A stretch of DNA of 64,000 nt from Panagrolaimus kolymaensis (GCA_028622995.1 JAJQJQ010000035.1:1922001-1986000); one strand, 5' to 3'. Counted from the stretch's first letter, positions 26,244 to 41,860 are shown. Notes: generated from the sequence alone by a model not told the origin. A program made the numbers and translations.

Positions 26244-28014
26244 TCACAAAAAAATAAGCTTTTTAACATTAAAAAAATTGCTTCATAAATTTTGGATTGA
26301 TCGGAATTGAAAAAAATCGGTTTTATCTCCACCTTTAGTTGATGAATAAATAATATTTTAACAACTCAAAGTTGAATAAATTAAATGAAATTCCATTTAT
26401 GGGTTCACAAAAAAATAAGTTTTTTAACATTAAAAAAATTGCTTCATAAATTTTGGATTGATCGGAATTAAAAAAAATCGGTTTTATCTCCACCTTTAGT
26501 TGATGAATAAATAATATTTTAACAACTCAAAGTTGAATAAATTAAATGAAATTCCATTTATGGGTTCACAAAAAAATAAGTTTTTTAACATTAAAAAAAT
26601 TGCTTCATAAATTTTGGATTGATCGGAATTAAAAAAAATCGGTTTTATCTCCACCTTTAGTTGATGAATAAATAATATTTTAACAACTCAAAGTTGAATA
26701 AATTAAATGAAACTCCATTTATGGGTTCACAAAAAAATAAGCTTTTTAACATTAAAAAAATTGCTTCATAAATTTTGGATTGATCGGAATTGAAAAAAAT
26801 CGGTTTTATCTCCACCTTTAGTTGATGAATAAATAATATTTTAACAACTCAAAGTTGAATAAATTAAATGAAACTCCATTTATGGGTTCACAAAAAAATA
26901 AGCTTTTTAACATTAAAAAAATTGCTTCATAAATTTTGGATTGATCGGAATTGAAAAAAATCGGTTTTATCTCCACCTTTAGTTGATGAATAAATAATAT
27001 TTTAACAATTGAAAGTTGAATAAATTAAATGAAACTCCATTTATGGGTTCACAAAAAAATAAGTTTTTTAACATTAAAAAAATTGCTTCATAAATTTTGG
27101 ATTGATCGGAATTGAAAAAAATCGGTTTTATCTCCACCTTTAGTTGATGAATAAATAATATTTTAACAACTCAAAGTTGAATAAATTAAATGAAACTCCA
27201 TTTATGGGTTCACAAAAAAATAAGCTTTTTAACATTAAAAAAATTGCTTCATAAATTTTGGATTGAACGGAATTGAAAAAAATCGGTTTTATCTCCACCT
27301 TTAGTTGATGAATAAATAATATTTTAACAATTGAAAGTTGAATAAATTAAATGAAATTCCATTTATGGGTTCACAAAAAAATAAGCTTTTTAACATTAAA
27401 AAAATTGCTTCATAAATTTTGGATTGATCGGAATTGAAAAAAATCGGTTTTATCTCCACCTTTAGTTGATGAATAAATAATATTTTAACAACTCAAAGTT
27501 GAATAAATTAAATGAAACTCCATTTATGGGTTCACAAAAAAATAAGCTTTTTAACATTAAAAAAATTGCTTCATAAATTTTGGATTGATCGGAATTGAAA
27601 AAAATCGGTTTTATCTTCACCTTTAGTTGATGAATAAATAATATTTTAACAATTGAAAGTTGAATAAATTAAATGAAATTCCATTTATGGGTTCACAAAA
27701 AAATAAGCTTTTTAACATTAAAAAAATTGCTTCATAAATTTTGGATTGATCGGAATTAAAAAAAATCGGTTTTATCTCCACCTTTAGTTGATGAATAAAT
27801 AATATTTTAACAACTCAAAGTTGAATAAATTAAATGAAACTCCATTTATGGGTTCACAAAAAAATAAGCTTTTTAACATTAAAAAAATTGCTTCATAAAT
27901 TTTGAATTGATCGGAATTAAAAAAAATCGGTTTTATCTCCACCTTTAGTTGATGAATAAATAATATTTTAACAACTCAAAGTTGAATAAATTAAATGAAA
28001 TTCCATTTATGGGT
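26244..28014. repeat. Segmental duplication block, copy C (internally deleted)
   Basis: Monomers 164-168 match the start of blocks A and B (CG-ACTC-T, TA-ACTC-T, TA-ACTC-C, CG-ACTC-C, CG-ATTG-C). The next monomer (27049) is TG-ACTC-C and is followed by the A58 monomer (27210), as at the end of block A, so about 16 monomers of the interior are missing. The C86T (27532) and G52A (27854) monomers then follow as they do after block A. Confidence 0.84.
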
Positions 28015-28497
28015 TCACAAAAAAATAAGTTTTTTAACATTAAAAAAATTGCTTCATAAATTTTGGATTGATCGGAATTAAAAAAAATCGGTTTTATCTC
28101 CACCTTTAGTTGATGAATAAATAATATTTTAACAACTCAAAGTTGAATAAATTAAATGAAATTCCATTTATGGGTTCACAAAAAAATAAGTTTTTTAACA
28201 TTAAAAAAATTGCTTCATAAATTTTGGATTGATCGGAATTAAAAAAAATCGGTTTTATCTCCACCTTTAGTTGATGAATAAATAATATTTTAACAACTCA
28301 AAGTTGAATAAATTAAATGAAATTCCATTTATGGGTTCACAAAAAAATAAGTTTTTTAACATTAAAAAAATTGCTTCATAAATTTTGGATTGATCGGAAT
28401 TAAAAAAAATCGGTTTTATCTCCACCTTTAGTTGATGAATAAATAATATTTTAACAACTCAAAGTTGAATAAATTAAATGAAATTCCATTTATGGGT

Positions 28498-31400
28498 TCA
28501 CAAAAAAATAAGCTTTTTAACATTAAAAAAATTGCTTCATAAATTTTGGATTGATCGGAATTGAAAAAAATCGGTTTTATCTCCACCTTTAGTTGATGAA
28601 TAAATAATATTTTAACAACTCAAAGTTGAATAAATTAAATGAAATTCCATTTATGGGTTCACAAAAAAATAAGTTTTTTAACATTAAAAAAATTGCTTCA
28701 TAAATTTTGGATTGATCGGAATTAAAAAAAATCGGTTTTATCTCCACCTTTAGTTGATGAATAAATAATATTTTAACAACTCAAAGTTGAATAAATTAAA
28801 TGAAATTCCATTTATGGGTTCACAAAAAAATAAGTTTTTTAACATTAAAAAAATTGCTTCATAAATTTTGGATTGATCGGAATTAAAAAAAATCGGTTTT
28901 ATCTCCACCTTTAGTTGATGAATAAATAATATTTTAACAACTCAAAGTTGAATAAATTAAATGAAACTCCATTTATGGGTTCACAAAAAAATAAGCTTTT
29001 TAACATTAAAAAAATTGCTTCATAAATTTTGGATTGATCGGAATTGAAAAAAATCGGTTTTATCTCCACCTTTAGTTGATGAATAAATAATATTTTAACA
29101 ACTCAAAGTTGAATAAATTAAATGAAACTCCATTTATGGGTTCACAAAAAAATAAGCTTTTTAACATTAAAAAAATTGCTTCATAAATTTTGGATTGATC
29201 GGAATTGAAAAAAATCGGTTTTATCTCCACCTTTAGTTGATGAATAAATAATATTTTAACAATTGAAAGTTGAATAAATTAAATGAAACTCCATTTATGG
29301 GTTCACAAAAAAATAAGTTTTTTAACATTAAAAAAATTGCTTCATAAATTTTGGATTGATCGGAATTGAAAAAAATCGGTTTTATCTCCACCTTTAGTTG
29401 ATGAATAAATAATATTTTAACAATTGAAAGTTGAATAAATTAAATGAAACTCCATTTATGGGTTCACAAAAAAATAAGTTTTTTAACATTAAAAAAATTG
29501 CTTCATAAATTTTGGATTGATCGGAATTGAAAAAAATCGGTTTTATCTCCACCTTTAGTTGATGAATAAATAATATTTTAACAATTGAAAGTTGAATAAA
29601 TTAAATGAAACTCCATTTATGGGTTCACAAAAAAATAAGTTTTTTAACATTAAAAAAATTGCTTCATAAATTTTGGATTGATCGGAATTGAAAAAAATCG
29701 GTTTTATCTCCACCTTTAGTTGATGAATAAATAATATTTTAACAACTCAAAGTTGAATAAATTAAATGAAACTCCATTTATGGGTTCACAAAAAAATAAG
29801 TTTTTTAACATTAAAAAAATTGCTTCATAAATTTTGGATTGATCGGAATTGAAAAAAATCGGTTTTATCTCCACCTTTAGTTGATGAATAAATAATATTT
29901 TAACAACTCAAAGTTGAATAAATTAAATGAAACTCCATTTATGGGTTCACAAAAAAATAAGTTTTTTAACATTAAAAAAATTGCTTCATAAATTTTGGAT
30001 TGATCGGAATTAAAAAAAATCGGTTTTATCTCCACCTTTAGTTGATGAATAAATAATATTTTAACAATTGAAAGTTGAATAAATTAAATGAAACTCCATT
30101 TATGGGTTCACAAAAAAATAAGTTTTTTAACATTAAAAAAATTGCTTCATAAATTTTGGATTGATCGGAATTGAAAAAAATCGGTTTTATCTCCACCTTT
30201 AGTTGATGAATAAATAATATTTTAACAATTGAAAGTTGAATAAATTAAATGAAACTCCATTTATGGGTTCACAAAAAAATAAGTTTTTTAACATTAAAAA
30301 AATTGCTTCATAAATTTTGGATTGATCGGAATTGAAAAAAATCGGTTTTATCTCCACCTTTAGTTGATGAATAAATAATATTTTAACAATTGAAAGTTGA
30401 ATAAATTAAATGAAACTCCATTTATGGGTTCACAAAAAAATAAGTTTTTTAACATTAAAAAAATTGCTTCATAAATTTTGGATTGATCGGAATTGAAAAA
30501 AATCGGTTTTATCTCCACCTTTAGTTGATGAATAAATAATATTTTAACAACTCAAAGTTGAATAAATTAAATGAAACTCCATTTATGGGTTCACAAAAAA
30601 ATAAGTTTTTTAACATTAAAAAAATTGCTTCATAAATTTTGGATTGATCGGAATTAAAAAAAATCGGTTTTATCTCCACCTTTAGTTGATGAATAAATAA
30701 TATTTTAACAACTCAAAGTTGAATAAATTAAATGAAACTCCATTTATGGGTTCACAATAAAATAAGCATTTTAACATTAAAAAAATTGCTTCATAAATTT
30801 TGGATTGATCGGAATTGAAAAAAATCGGTTTTATCTCCACCTTTAGTTGATGAATAAATAATATTTTAACAACTCAAAGTTGAATAAATTAAATGAAATT
30901 CCATTTATGGGTTCACAAAAAAATAAGTTTTTTAACATTAAAAAAATTGCTTCATAAATTTTGGATTGATCGGAATTGAAAAAAATCGGTTTTATCTCCA
31001 CCTTTAGTTGATGAATAAATAATATTTTAACAATTGAAAGTTGAATAAATTAAATGAAACTCCATTTATGGGTTCACAAAAAAATAAGTTTTTTAACATT
31101 AAAAAAATTGCTTCATAAATTTTGGATTGATCGGAATTGAAAAAAATCGGTTTTATCTCCACCTTTAGTTGATGAATAAATAATATTTTAACAACTCAAA
31201 GTTGAATAAATTAAATGAAACTCCATTTATGGGTTCACAAAAAAATAAGTTTTTTAACATTAAAAAAATTGCTTCATAAATTTTGGATTGATCGGAATTG
31301 AAAAAAATCGGTTTTATCTCCACCTTTAGTTGATGAATAAATAATATTTTAACAACTCAAAGTTGAATAAATTAAATGAAACTCCATTTATGGGTTCACA

Positions 31401-31717
31401 AAAAAATAAGTTTTTTAACATTAAAAAAATTGCTTCATAAATTTTGGATTGATCGGAATTGAAAAAAATCGGTTTTATCTCCACCTTTAGTTGATGAATA
31501 AATAATATTTTAACAACTCAAAGTTGAATAAATTAAATGAAACTCCATTTATGGGTTCACAAAAAAATAAGCTTTTTAACATTAAAAAAATTGCTTCATA
31601 AATTTTGGATTGAACGGAATTGAAAAAAATCGGTTTTATCTCCACCTTTAGTTGATGAATAAATAATATTTTAACAATTGAAAGTTGAAAAAATTAAATG
31701 AAATTCCATTTATGGGT
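28498..31717. repeat. Segmental duplication block, copy B
   Basis: Monomers 178-197 match block A apart from the 4-monomer unit, one additional TG-ACTC-C monomer and private changes (T134A at 31690, in the last monomer). The A7T+T17A monomer is at 30752. After this block the sequence passes into the C16/G66 domain and does not show the C86T and G52A monomers that follow block A. Confidence 0.86.
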
Positions 31718-34700
31718 TCACAAAAAAATAAGCTTTTTAACATTAAAAAAATTGCTTCATAAATTTTGGATTGAACGGAATTGAAAAAAATCGGTTTTAT
31801 CTCCACCTTTAGTTGATGAATAAATAATATTTTAACAATTGAAAGTTGAATAAATTAAATGAAATTCCATTTATGGGTTCACAAAAAAATAAGCTTTTTA
31901 ACATTAAAAAAATTGCTTCATAAATTTTGGATTGATCGGAATTGAAAAAAATCGGTTTTATCTCCACCTTTAGTTGATGAATAAATAATATTTTAACAAT
32001 TGAAAGTTGAATAAATTAAATGAAATTCCATTTATGGGTTCACAAAAAAATAAGCTTTTTAACATTAAAAAAATTGCTTCATAAATTTTGGATTGATCGG
32101 AATTGAAAAAAATCGGTTTTATCTCCACCTTTAGTTGATGAATAAATAATATTTTAACAACTCAAAGTTGAATAAATTAAATGAAACTCCATTTATGGGT
32201 TCACAAAAAAATAAGCTTTTTAACATTAAAAAAATTGCTTCATAAATTTTGGATTGATCGGAATTGAAAAAAATCGGTTTTATCTCCACCTTTAGTTGAT
32301 GAATAAATAATATTTTAACAATTGAAAGTTGAATAAATTAAATGAAATTCCATTTATGGGTTCACAAAAAAATAAGCTTTTTAACATTAAAAAAATTGCT
32401 TCATAAATTTTGGATTGATCGGAATTGAAAAAAATCGGTTTTATCTCCACCTTTAGTTGATGAATAAATAATATTTTAACAACTCAAAGTTGAATAAATT
32501 AAATGAAACTCCATTTATGGGTTCACAAAAAAATAAGTTTTTTAACATTAAAAAAATTGCTTCATAAATTTTGGATTGATCGGAATTAAAAAAAATCGGT
32601 TTTATCTCCACCTTTAGTTGATGAATAAATAATATTTTAACAATTGAAAGTTGAATAAATTAAATGAAATTCCATTTATGGGTTCACAAAAAAATAAGCT
32701 TTTTAACATTAAAAAAATTGCTTCATAAATTTTGGATTGATCGGAATTGAAAAAAATCGGTTTTATCTCCACCTTTAGTTGATGAATAAATAATATTTTA
32801 ACAATTGAAAGTTGAATAAATTAAATGAAATTCCATTTATGGGTTCACAAAAAAATAAGCTTTTTAACATTAAAAAAATTGCTTCATAAATTTTGGATTG
32901 ATCGGAATTGAAAAAAATCGGTTTTATCTCCACCTTTAGTTGATGAATAAATAATATTTTAACAATTGAAAGTTGAATAAATTAAATGAAATTCCATTTA
33001 TGGGTTCACAAAAAAATAAGCTTTTTAACATTAAAAAAATTGCTTCATAAATTTTGGATTGATCGGAATTGAAAAAAATCGGTTTTATCTCCACCTTTAG
33101 TTGATGAATAAATAATATTTTAACAACTCAAAGTTGAATAAATTAAATGAAACTCCATTTATGGGTTCACAAAAAAATAAGCTTTTTAACATTAAAAAAA
33201 TTGCTTCATAAATTTTGGATTGATCGGAATTGAAAAAAATCGGTTTTATCTCCACCTTTAGTTGATGAATAAATAATATTTTAACAATTGAAAGTTGAAT
33301 AAATTAAATGAAATTCCATTTATGGGTTCACAAAAAAATAAGCTTTTTAACATTAAAAAAATTGCTTCATAAATTTTGGATTGAACGGAATTGAAAAAAA
33401 TCGGTTTTATCTCCACCTTTAGTTGATGAATAAATAATATTTTAACAATTGAAAGTTGAATAAATTAAATGAAATTCCATTTATGGGTTCACAAAAAAAT
33501 AAGCTTTTTAACATTAAAAAAATTGCTTCATAAATTTTGGATTGATCGGAATTGAAAAAAATCGGTTTTATCTCCACCTTTAGTTGATGAATAAATAATA
33601 TTTTAACAATTGAAAGTTGAATAAATTAAATGAAATTCCATTTATGGGTTCACAAAAAAATAAGCTTTTTAACATTAAAAAAATTGCTTCATAAATTTTG
33701 GATTGAACGGAATTGAAAAAAATCGGTTTTATCTCCACCTTTAGTTGATGAATAAATAATATTTTAACAATTGAAAGTTGAATAAATTAAATGAAATTCC
33801 ATTTATGGGTTCACAAAAAAATAAGCTTTTTAACATTAAAAAAATTGCTTCATAAATTTTGGATTGATCGGAATTGAAAAAAATCGGTTTTATCTCCACC
33901 TTTAGTTGATGAATAAATAATATTTTAACAATTGAAAGTTGAATAAATTAAATGAAATTCCATTTATGGGTTCACAAAAAAATAAGCTTTTTAACATTAA
34001 AAAAATTGCTTCATAAATTTTGGATTGAACGGAATTGAAAAAAATCGGTTTTATCTCCACCTTTAGTTGATGAATAAATAATATTTTAACAACTCAAAGT
34101 TGAATAAATTAAATGAAACTCCATTTATGGGTTCACAAAAAAATAAGCTTTTTAACATTAAAAAAATTGCTTCATAAATTTTGGATTGATCGGAATTGAA
34201 AAAAATCGGTTTTATCTCCACCTTTAGTTGATGAATAAAAAATATTTTAACAATTGAAAGTTGAATAAATTAAATGAAATTCCATTTATGGGTTCACAAA
34301 AAAATAAGCTTTTTAACATTAAAAAAATTGCTTCATAAATTTTGGATTGATCGGAATTGAAAAAAATCGGTTTTATCTCCACCTTTAGTTGATGAATAAA
34401 TAATATTTTAACAACTCAAAGTTGAATAAATTAAATGAAACTCCATTTATGGGTTCACAAAAAAATAAGCTTTTTAACATTAAAAAAATTGCTTCATAAA
34501 TTTTGGATTGATCGGAATTGAAAAAAATCGGTTTTATCTCCACCTTTAGTTGATGAATAAATAATATTTTAACAATTGAAAGTTGAATAAATTAAATGAA
34601 ATTCCATTTATGGGTTCACAAAAAAATAAGCTTTTTAACATTAAAAAAATTGCTTCATAAATTTTGGATTGAACGGAATTGAAAAAAATCGGTTTTATCT

Positions 34701-37352
34701 CCACCTTTAGTTGATGAATAAATAATATTTTAACAACTCAAAGTTGAATAAATTAAATGAAACTCCATTTATGGGTTCACAAAAAAATAAGCTTTTTAAC
34801 ATTAAAAAAATTGCTTCATAAATTTTGGATTGATCGGAATTGAAAAAAATCGGTTTTATCTCCACCTTTAGTTGATGAATAAATAATATTTTAACAATTG
34901 AAAGTTGAATAAATTAAATGAAATTCCATTTATGGGTTCACAAAAAAATAAGCTTTTTAACATTAAAAAAATTGCTTCATAAATTTTGGATTGATCGGAA
35001 TTGAAAAAAATCGGTTTTATCTCCACCTTTAGTTGATGAATAAATAATATTTTAACAATTGAAAGTTGAATAAATTAAATGAAATTCCATTTATGGGTTC
35101 ACAAAAAAATAAGCTTTTTAACATTAAAAAAATTGCTTCATAAATTTTGGATTGATCGGAATTGAAAAAAATCGGTTTTATCTCCACCTTTAGTTGATGA
35201 ATAAATAATATTTTAACAATTGAAAGTTGAATAAATTAAATGAAATTCCATTTATGGGTTCACAAAAAAATAAGCTTTTTAACATTAAAAAAATTGCTTC
35301 ATAAATTTTGGATTGATCGGAATTGAAAAAAATCGGTTTTATCTCCACCTTTAGTTGATGAATAAATAATATTTTAACAACTCAAAGTTGAATAAATTAA
35401 ATGAAACTCCATTTATGGGTTCACAAAAAAATAAGCTTTTTAACATTAAAAAAATTGCTTCATAAATTTTGGATTGATCGGAATTGAAAAAAATCGGTTT
35501 TATCTCCACCTTTAGTTGATGAATAAATAATATTTTAACAATTGAAAGTTGAATAAATTAAATGAAATTCCATTTATGGGTTCACAAAAAAATAAGCTTT
35601 TTAACATTAAAAAAATTGCTTCATAAATTTTGGATTGATCGGAATTGAAAAAAATCGGTTTTATCTCCACCTTTAGTTGATGAATAAATAATATTTTAAC
35701 AACTCAAAGTTGAATAAATTAAATGAAACTCCATTTATGGGTTCACAAAAAAATAAGCTTTTTAACATTAAAAAAATTGCTTCATAAATTTTGGATTGAT
35801 CGGAATTGAAAAAAATCGGTTTTATCTTCACCTTTAGTTGATGAATAAATAATATTTTAACAATTGAAAGTTGAATAAATTAAATGAAATTCCATTTATG
35901 GGTTCACAAAAAAATAAGCTTTTTAACATTAAAAAAATTGCTTCATAAATTTTGGATTGATCGGAATTGAAAAAAATCGGTTTTATCTCCACCTTTAGTT
36001 GATGAATAAATAATATTTTAACAACTCAAAGTTGAATAAATTAAATGAAACTCCATTTATGGGTTCACAAAAAAATAAGCTTTTTAACATTAAAAAAATT
36101 GCTTCATAAATTTTGGATTGATCGGAATTGAAAAAAATCGGTTTTATCTCCACCTTTAGTTGATGAATAAATAATATTTTAACAATTGAAAGTTGAATAA
36201 ATTAAATGAAATTCCATTTATGGGTTCACAAAAAAATAAGCTTTTTAACATTAAAAAAATTGCTTCATAAATTTTGGATTGATCGGAATTGAAAAAAATC
36301 GGTTTTATCTCCACCTTTAGTTGATGAATAAATAATATTTTAACAACTCAAAGTTGAATAAATTAAATGAAACTCCATTTATGGGTTCACAAAAAAATAA
36401 GCTTTTTAACATTAAAAAAATTGCTTCATAAATTTTGGATTGATCGGAATTGAAAAAAATCGGTTTTATCTCCACCTTTAGTTGATGAATAAATAATATT
36501 TTAACAACTCAAAGTTGAATAAATTAAATGAAACTCCATTTATGGGTTCACAAAAAAATAAGCTTTTTAACATTAAAAAAATTGCTTCATAAATTTTGGA
36601 TTGATCGGAATTGAAAAAAATCGGTTTTATCTCCACCTTTAGTTGATGAATAAATAATATTTTAACAATTGAAAGTTGAATAAATTAAATGAAATTCCAT
36701 TTATGGGTTCACAAAAAAATAAGCTTTTTAACATTAAAAAAATTGCTTCATAAATTTTGGATTGATCGGAATTGAAAAAAATCGGTTTTATCTCCACCTT
36801 TAGTTGATGAATAAATAATATTTTAACAATTGAAAGTTGAATAAATTAAATGAAATTCCATTTATGGGTTCACAAAAAAATAAGCTTTTTAACATTAAAA
36901 AAATTGCTTCATAAATTTTGGATTGATCGGAATTGAAAAAAATCGGTTTTATCTCCACCTTTAGTTGATGAATAAATAATATTTTAACAATTGAAAGTTG
37001 AATAAATTAAATGAAATTCCATTTATGGGTTCACAAAAAAATAAGCTTTTTAACATTAAAAAAATTGCTTCATAAATTTTGGATTGATCGGAATTGAAAA
37101 AAATCGGTTTTATCTCCACCTTTAGTTGATGAATAAATAATATTTTAACAATTGAAAGTTGAATAAATTAAATGAAATTCCATTTATGGGTTCACAAAAA
37201 AATAAGCTTTTTAACATTAAAAAAATTGCTTCATAAATTTTGGATTGATCGGAATTGAAAAAAATCGGTTTTATCTCCACCTTTAGTTGATGAATAAATA
37301 ATATTTTAACAATTGAAAGTTGAATAAATTAAATGAAATTCCATTTATGGGT

Positions 37353-39606
37353 TCACAAAAAAATAAGCTTTTTAACATTAAAAAAATTGCTTCATAAATT
37401 TTGGATTGATCGGAATTGAAAAAAATCGGTTTTATCTCCACCTTTAGTTGATGAATAAATAATATTTTAACAATTGAAAGTTGAATAAATTAAATGAAAT
37501 TCCATTTATGGGTTCACAAAAAAATAAGCTTTTTAACATTAAAAAAATTGCTTCATAAATTTTGGATTGATCGGAATTGAAAAAAATCGGTTTTATCTCC
37601 ACCTTTAGTTGATGAATAAATAATATTTTAACAATTGAAAGTTGAATAAATTAAATGAAATTCCATTTATGGGTTCACAAAAAAATAAGCTTTTTAACAT
37701 TAAAAAAATTGCTTCATAAATTTTGGATTGATCGGAATTGAAAAAAATCGGTTTTATCTCCACCTTTAGTTGATGAATAAATAATATTTTAACAACTCAA
37801 AGTTGAATAAATTAAATGAAACTCCATTTATGGGTTCACAAAAAAATAAGCTTTTTAACATTAAAAAAATTGCTTCATAAATTTTGGATTGATCGGAATT
37901 GAAAAAAATCGGTTTTATCTCCACCTTTAGTTGATGAATAAATAATATTTTAACAATTGAAAGTTGAATAAATTAAATGAAATTCCATTTATGGGTTCAC
38001 AAAAAAATAAGCTTTTTAACATTAAAAAAATTGCTTCATAAATTTTGGATTGATCGGAATTGAAAAAAATCGGTTTTATCTCCACCTTTAGTTGATGAAT
38101 AAATAATATTTTAACAATTGAAAGTTGAATAAATTAAATGAAATTCCATTTATGGGTTCACAAAAAAATAAGCTTTTTAACATTAAAAAAATTGCTTCAT
38201 AAATTTTGGATTGATCGGAATTGAAAAAAATCGGTTTTATCTCCACCTTTAGTTGATGAATAAATAATATTTTAACAACTCAAAGTTGAATAAATTAAAT
38301 GAAACTCCATTTATGGGTTCACAAAAAAATAAGCTTTTTAACATTAAAAAAATTGCTTCATAAATTTTGGATTGATCGGAATTGAAAAAAATCGGTTTTA
38401 TCTCCACCTTTAGTTGATGAATAAATAATATTTTAACAACTCAAAGTTGAATAAATTAAATGAAACTCCATTTATGGGTTCACAAAAAAATAAGCTTTTT
38501 AACATTAAAAAAATTGCTTCATAAATTTTGGATTGATCGGAATTGAAAAAAATCGGTTTTATCTCCACCTTTAGTTGATGAATAAATAATATTTTAACAA
38601 CTCAAAGTTGAATAAATTAAATGAAACTCCATTTATGGGTTCACAAAAAAATAAGCTTTTTAACATTAAAAAAATTGCTTCATAAATTTTGGATTGATCG
38701 GAATTGAAAAAAATCGGTTTTATCTCCACCTTTAGTTGATGAATAAATAATATTTTAACAATTGAAAGTTGAATAAATTAAATGAAATTCCATTTATGGG
38801 TTCACAAAAAAATAAGCTTTTTAACATTAAAAAAATTGCTTCATAAATTTTGGATTGATCGGAATTGAAAAAAATCGGTTTTATCTCCACCTTTAGTTGA
38901 TGAATAAATAATATTTTAACAACTCAAAGTTGAATAAATTAAATGAAACTCCATTTATGGGTTCACAAAAAAATAAGCTTTTTAACATTAAAAAAATTGC
39001 TTCATAAATTTTGGATTGATCGGAATTGAAAAAAATCGGTTTTATCTCCACCTTTAGTTGATGAATAAATAATATTTTAACAATTGAAAGTTGAATAAAT
39101 TAAATGAAATTCCATTTATGGGTTCACAAAAAAATAAGCTTTTTAACATTAAAAAAATTGCTTCATAAATTTTGGATTGAACGGAATTGAAAAAAATCGG
39201 TTTTATCTCCACCTTTAGTTGATGAATAAATAATATTTTAACAATTGAAAGTTGAATAAATTAAATGAAATTCCATTTATGGGTTCACAAAAAAATAAGC
39301 TTTTTAACATTAAAAAAATTGCTTCATAAATTTTGGATTGATCGGAATTGAAAAAAATCGGTTTTATCTCCACCTTTAGTTGATGAATAAATAATATTTT
39401 AACAATTGAAAGTTGAATAAATTAAATGAAATTCCATTTATGGGTTCACAAAAAAATAAGCTTTTTAACATTAAAAAAATTGCTTCATAAATTTTGGATT
39501 GATCGGAATTGAAAAAAATCGGTTTTATCTCCACCTTTAGTTGATGAATAAATAATATTTTAACAACTCAAAGTTGAATAAATTAAATGAAACTCCATTT
39601 ATGGGT
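37353..39606. repeat. 14-monomer higher-order repeat (2254 bp), copy 1
   Basis: Type order a a b a a b b b a b a a* a b, read from sites 58, 122/124 and 148. The next 14 monomers have the identical order, giving a tandem higher-order repeat. The single a* monomer, at 39124, is in twelfth position. Confidence 0.9.
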
Positions 39607-41860
39607 TCACAAAAAAATAAGCTTTTTAACATTAAAAAAATTGCTTCATAAATTTTGGATTGATCGGAATTGAAAAAAATCGGTTTTATCTCCACCTTTA
39701 GTTGATGAATAAATAATATTTTAACAATTGAAAGTTGAATAAATTAAATGAAATTCCATTTATGGGTTCACAAAAAAATAAGCTTTTTAACATTAAAAAA
39801 ATTGCTTCATAAATTTTGGATTGATCGGAATTGAAAAAAATCGGTTTTATCTCCACCTTTAGTTGATGAATAAATAATATTTTAACAATTGAAAGTTGAA
39901 TAAATTAAATGAAATTCCATTTATGGGTTCACAAAAAAATAAGCTTTTTAACATTAAAAAAATTGCTTCATAAATTTTGGATTGATCGGAATTGAAAAAA
40001 ATCGGTTTTATCTCCACCTTTAGTTGATGAATAAATAATATTTTAACAACTCAAAGTTGAATAAATTAAATGAAACTCCATTTATGGGTTCACAAAAAAA
40101 TAAGCTTTTTAACATTAAAAAAATTGCTTCATAAATTTTGGATTGATCGGAATTGAAAAAAATCGGTTTTATCTCCACCTTTAGTTGATGAATAAATAAT
40201 ATTTTAACAATTGAAAGTTGAATAAATTAAATGAAATTCCATTTATGGGTTCACAAAAAAATAAGCTTTTTAACATTAAAAAAATTGCTTCATAAATTTT
40301 GGATTGATCGGAATTGAAAAAAATCGGTTTTATCTCCACCTTTAGTTGATGAATAAATAATATTTTAACAATTGAAAGTTGAATAAATTAAATGAAATTC
40401 CATTTATGGGTTCACAAAAAAATAAGCTTTTTAACATTAAAAAAATTGCTTCATAAATTTTGGATTGATCGGAATTGAAAAAAATCGGTTTTATCTCCAC
40501 CTTTAGTTGATGAATAAATAATATTTTAACAACTCAAAGTTGAATAAATTAAATGAAACTCCATTTATGGGTTCACAAAAAAATAAGCTTTTTAACATTA
40601 AAAAAATTGCTTCATAAATTTTGGATTGATCGGAATTGAAAAAAATCGGTTTTATCTCCACCTTTAGTTGATGAATAAATAATATTTTAACAACTCAAAG
40701 TTGAATAAATTAAATGAAACTCCATTTATGGGTTCACAAAAAAATAAGCTTTTTAACATTAAAAAAATTGCTTCATAAATTTTGGATTGATCGGAATTGA
40801 AAAAAATCGGTTTTATCTCCACCTTTAGTTGATGAATAAATAATATTTTAACAACTCAAAGTTGAATAAATTAAATGAAACTCCATTTATGGGTTCACAA
40901 AAAAATAAGCTTTTTAACATTAAAAAAATTGCTTCATAAATTTTGGATTGATCGGAATTGAAAAAAATCGGTTTTATCTCCACCTTTAGTTGATGAATAA
41001 ATAATATTTTAACAATTGAAAGTTGAATAAATTAAATGAAATTCCATTTATGGGTTCACAAAAAAATAAGCTTTTTAACATTAAAAAAATTGCTTCATAA
41101 ATTTTGGATTGATCGGAATTGAAAAAAATCGGTTTTATCTCCACCTTTAGTTGATGAATAAATAATATTTTAACAACTCAAAGTTGAATAAATTAAATGA
41201 AACTCCATTTATGGGTTCACAAAAAAATAAGCTTTTTAACATTAAAAAAATTGCTTCATAAATTTTGGATTGATCGGAATTGAAAAAAATCGGTTTTATC
41301 TCCACCTTTAGTTGATGAATAAATAATATTTTAACAATTGAAAGTTGAATAAATTAAATGAAATTCCATTTATGGGTTCACAAAAAAATAAGCTTTTTAA
41401 CATTAAAAAAATTGCTTCATAAATTTTGGATTGAACGGAATTGAAAAAAATCGGTTTTATCTCCACCTTTAGTTGATGAATAAATAATATTTTAACAATT
41501 GAAAGTTGAATAAATTAAATGAAATTCCATTTATGGGTTCACAAAAAAATAAGCTTTTTAACATTAAAAAAATTGCTTCATAAATTTTGGATTGATCGGA
41601 ATTGAAAAAAATCGGTTTTATCTCCACCTTTAGTTGATGAATAAATAATATTTTAACAATTGAAAGTTGAATAAATTAAATGAAATTCCATTTATGGGTT
41701 CACAAAAAAATAAGCTTTTTAACATTAAAAAAATTGCTTCATAAATTTTGGATTGATCGGAATTGAAAAAAATCGGTTTTATCTCCACCTTTAGTTGATG
41801 AATAAATAATATTTTAACAACTCAAAGTTGAATAAATTAAATGAAACTCCATTTATGGGT
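39607..41860. repeat. 14-monomer higher-order repeat, copy 2
   Basis: Monomers 247-260 repeat the order of monomers 233-246 without exception; the a* monomer is at 41378. It directly abuts copy 1. Confidence 0.9.

Larger units (their letters stand above)
20770..31556. repeat. Domain IV: G66/C148 monomers with large segmental duplications (130-196)
   Basis: Most copies are T16 with G66 and C148, a combination not seen to the left. The domain is broken by two tracts of domain I/III-type monomers (25117-26726 and 28015-28980). Private markers identify three related blocks: the double change A7T+T17A (monomers 23185 and 30752), C86T (24151, 24634, 27532), G52A (24473, 24956, 27854) and A58 (23829, 27210). 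The blocks differ by gain or loss of 1, 3, 4 and about 16 monomers. Confidence 0.88.
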
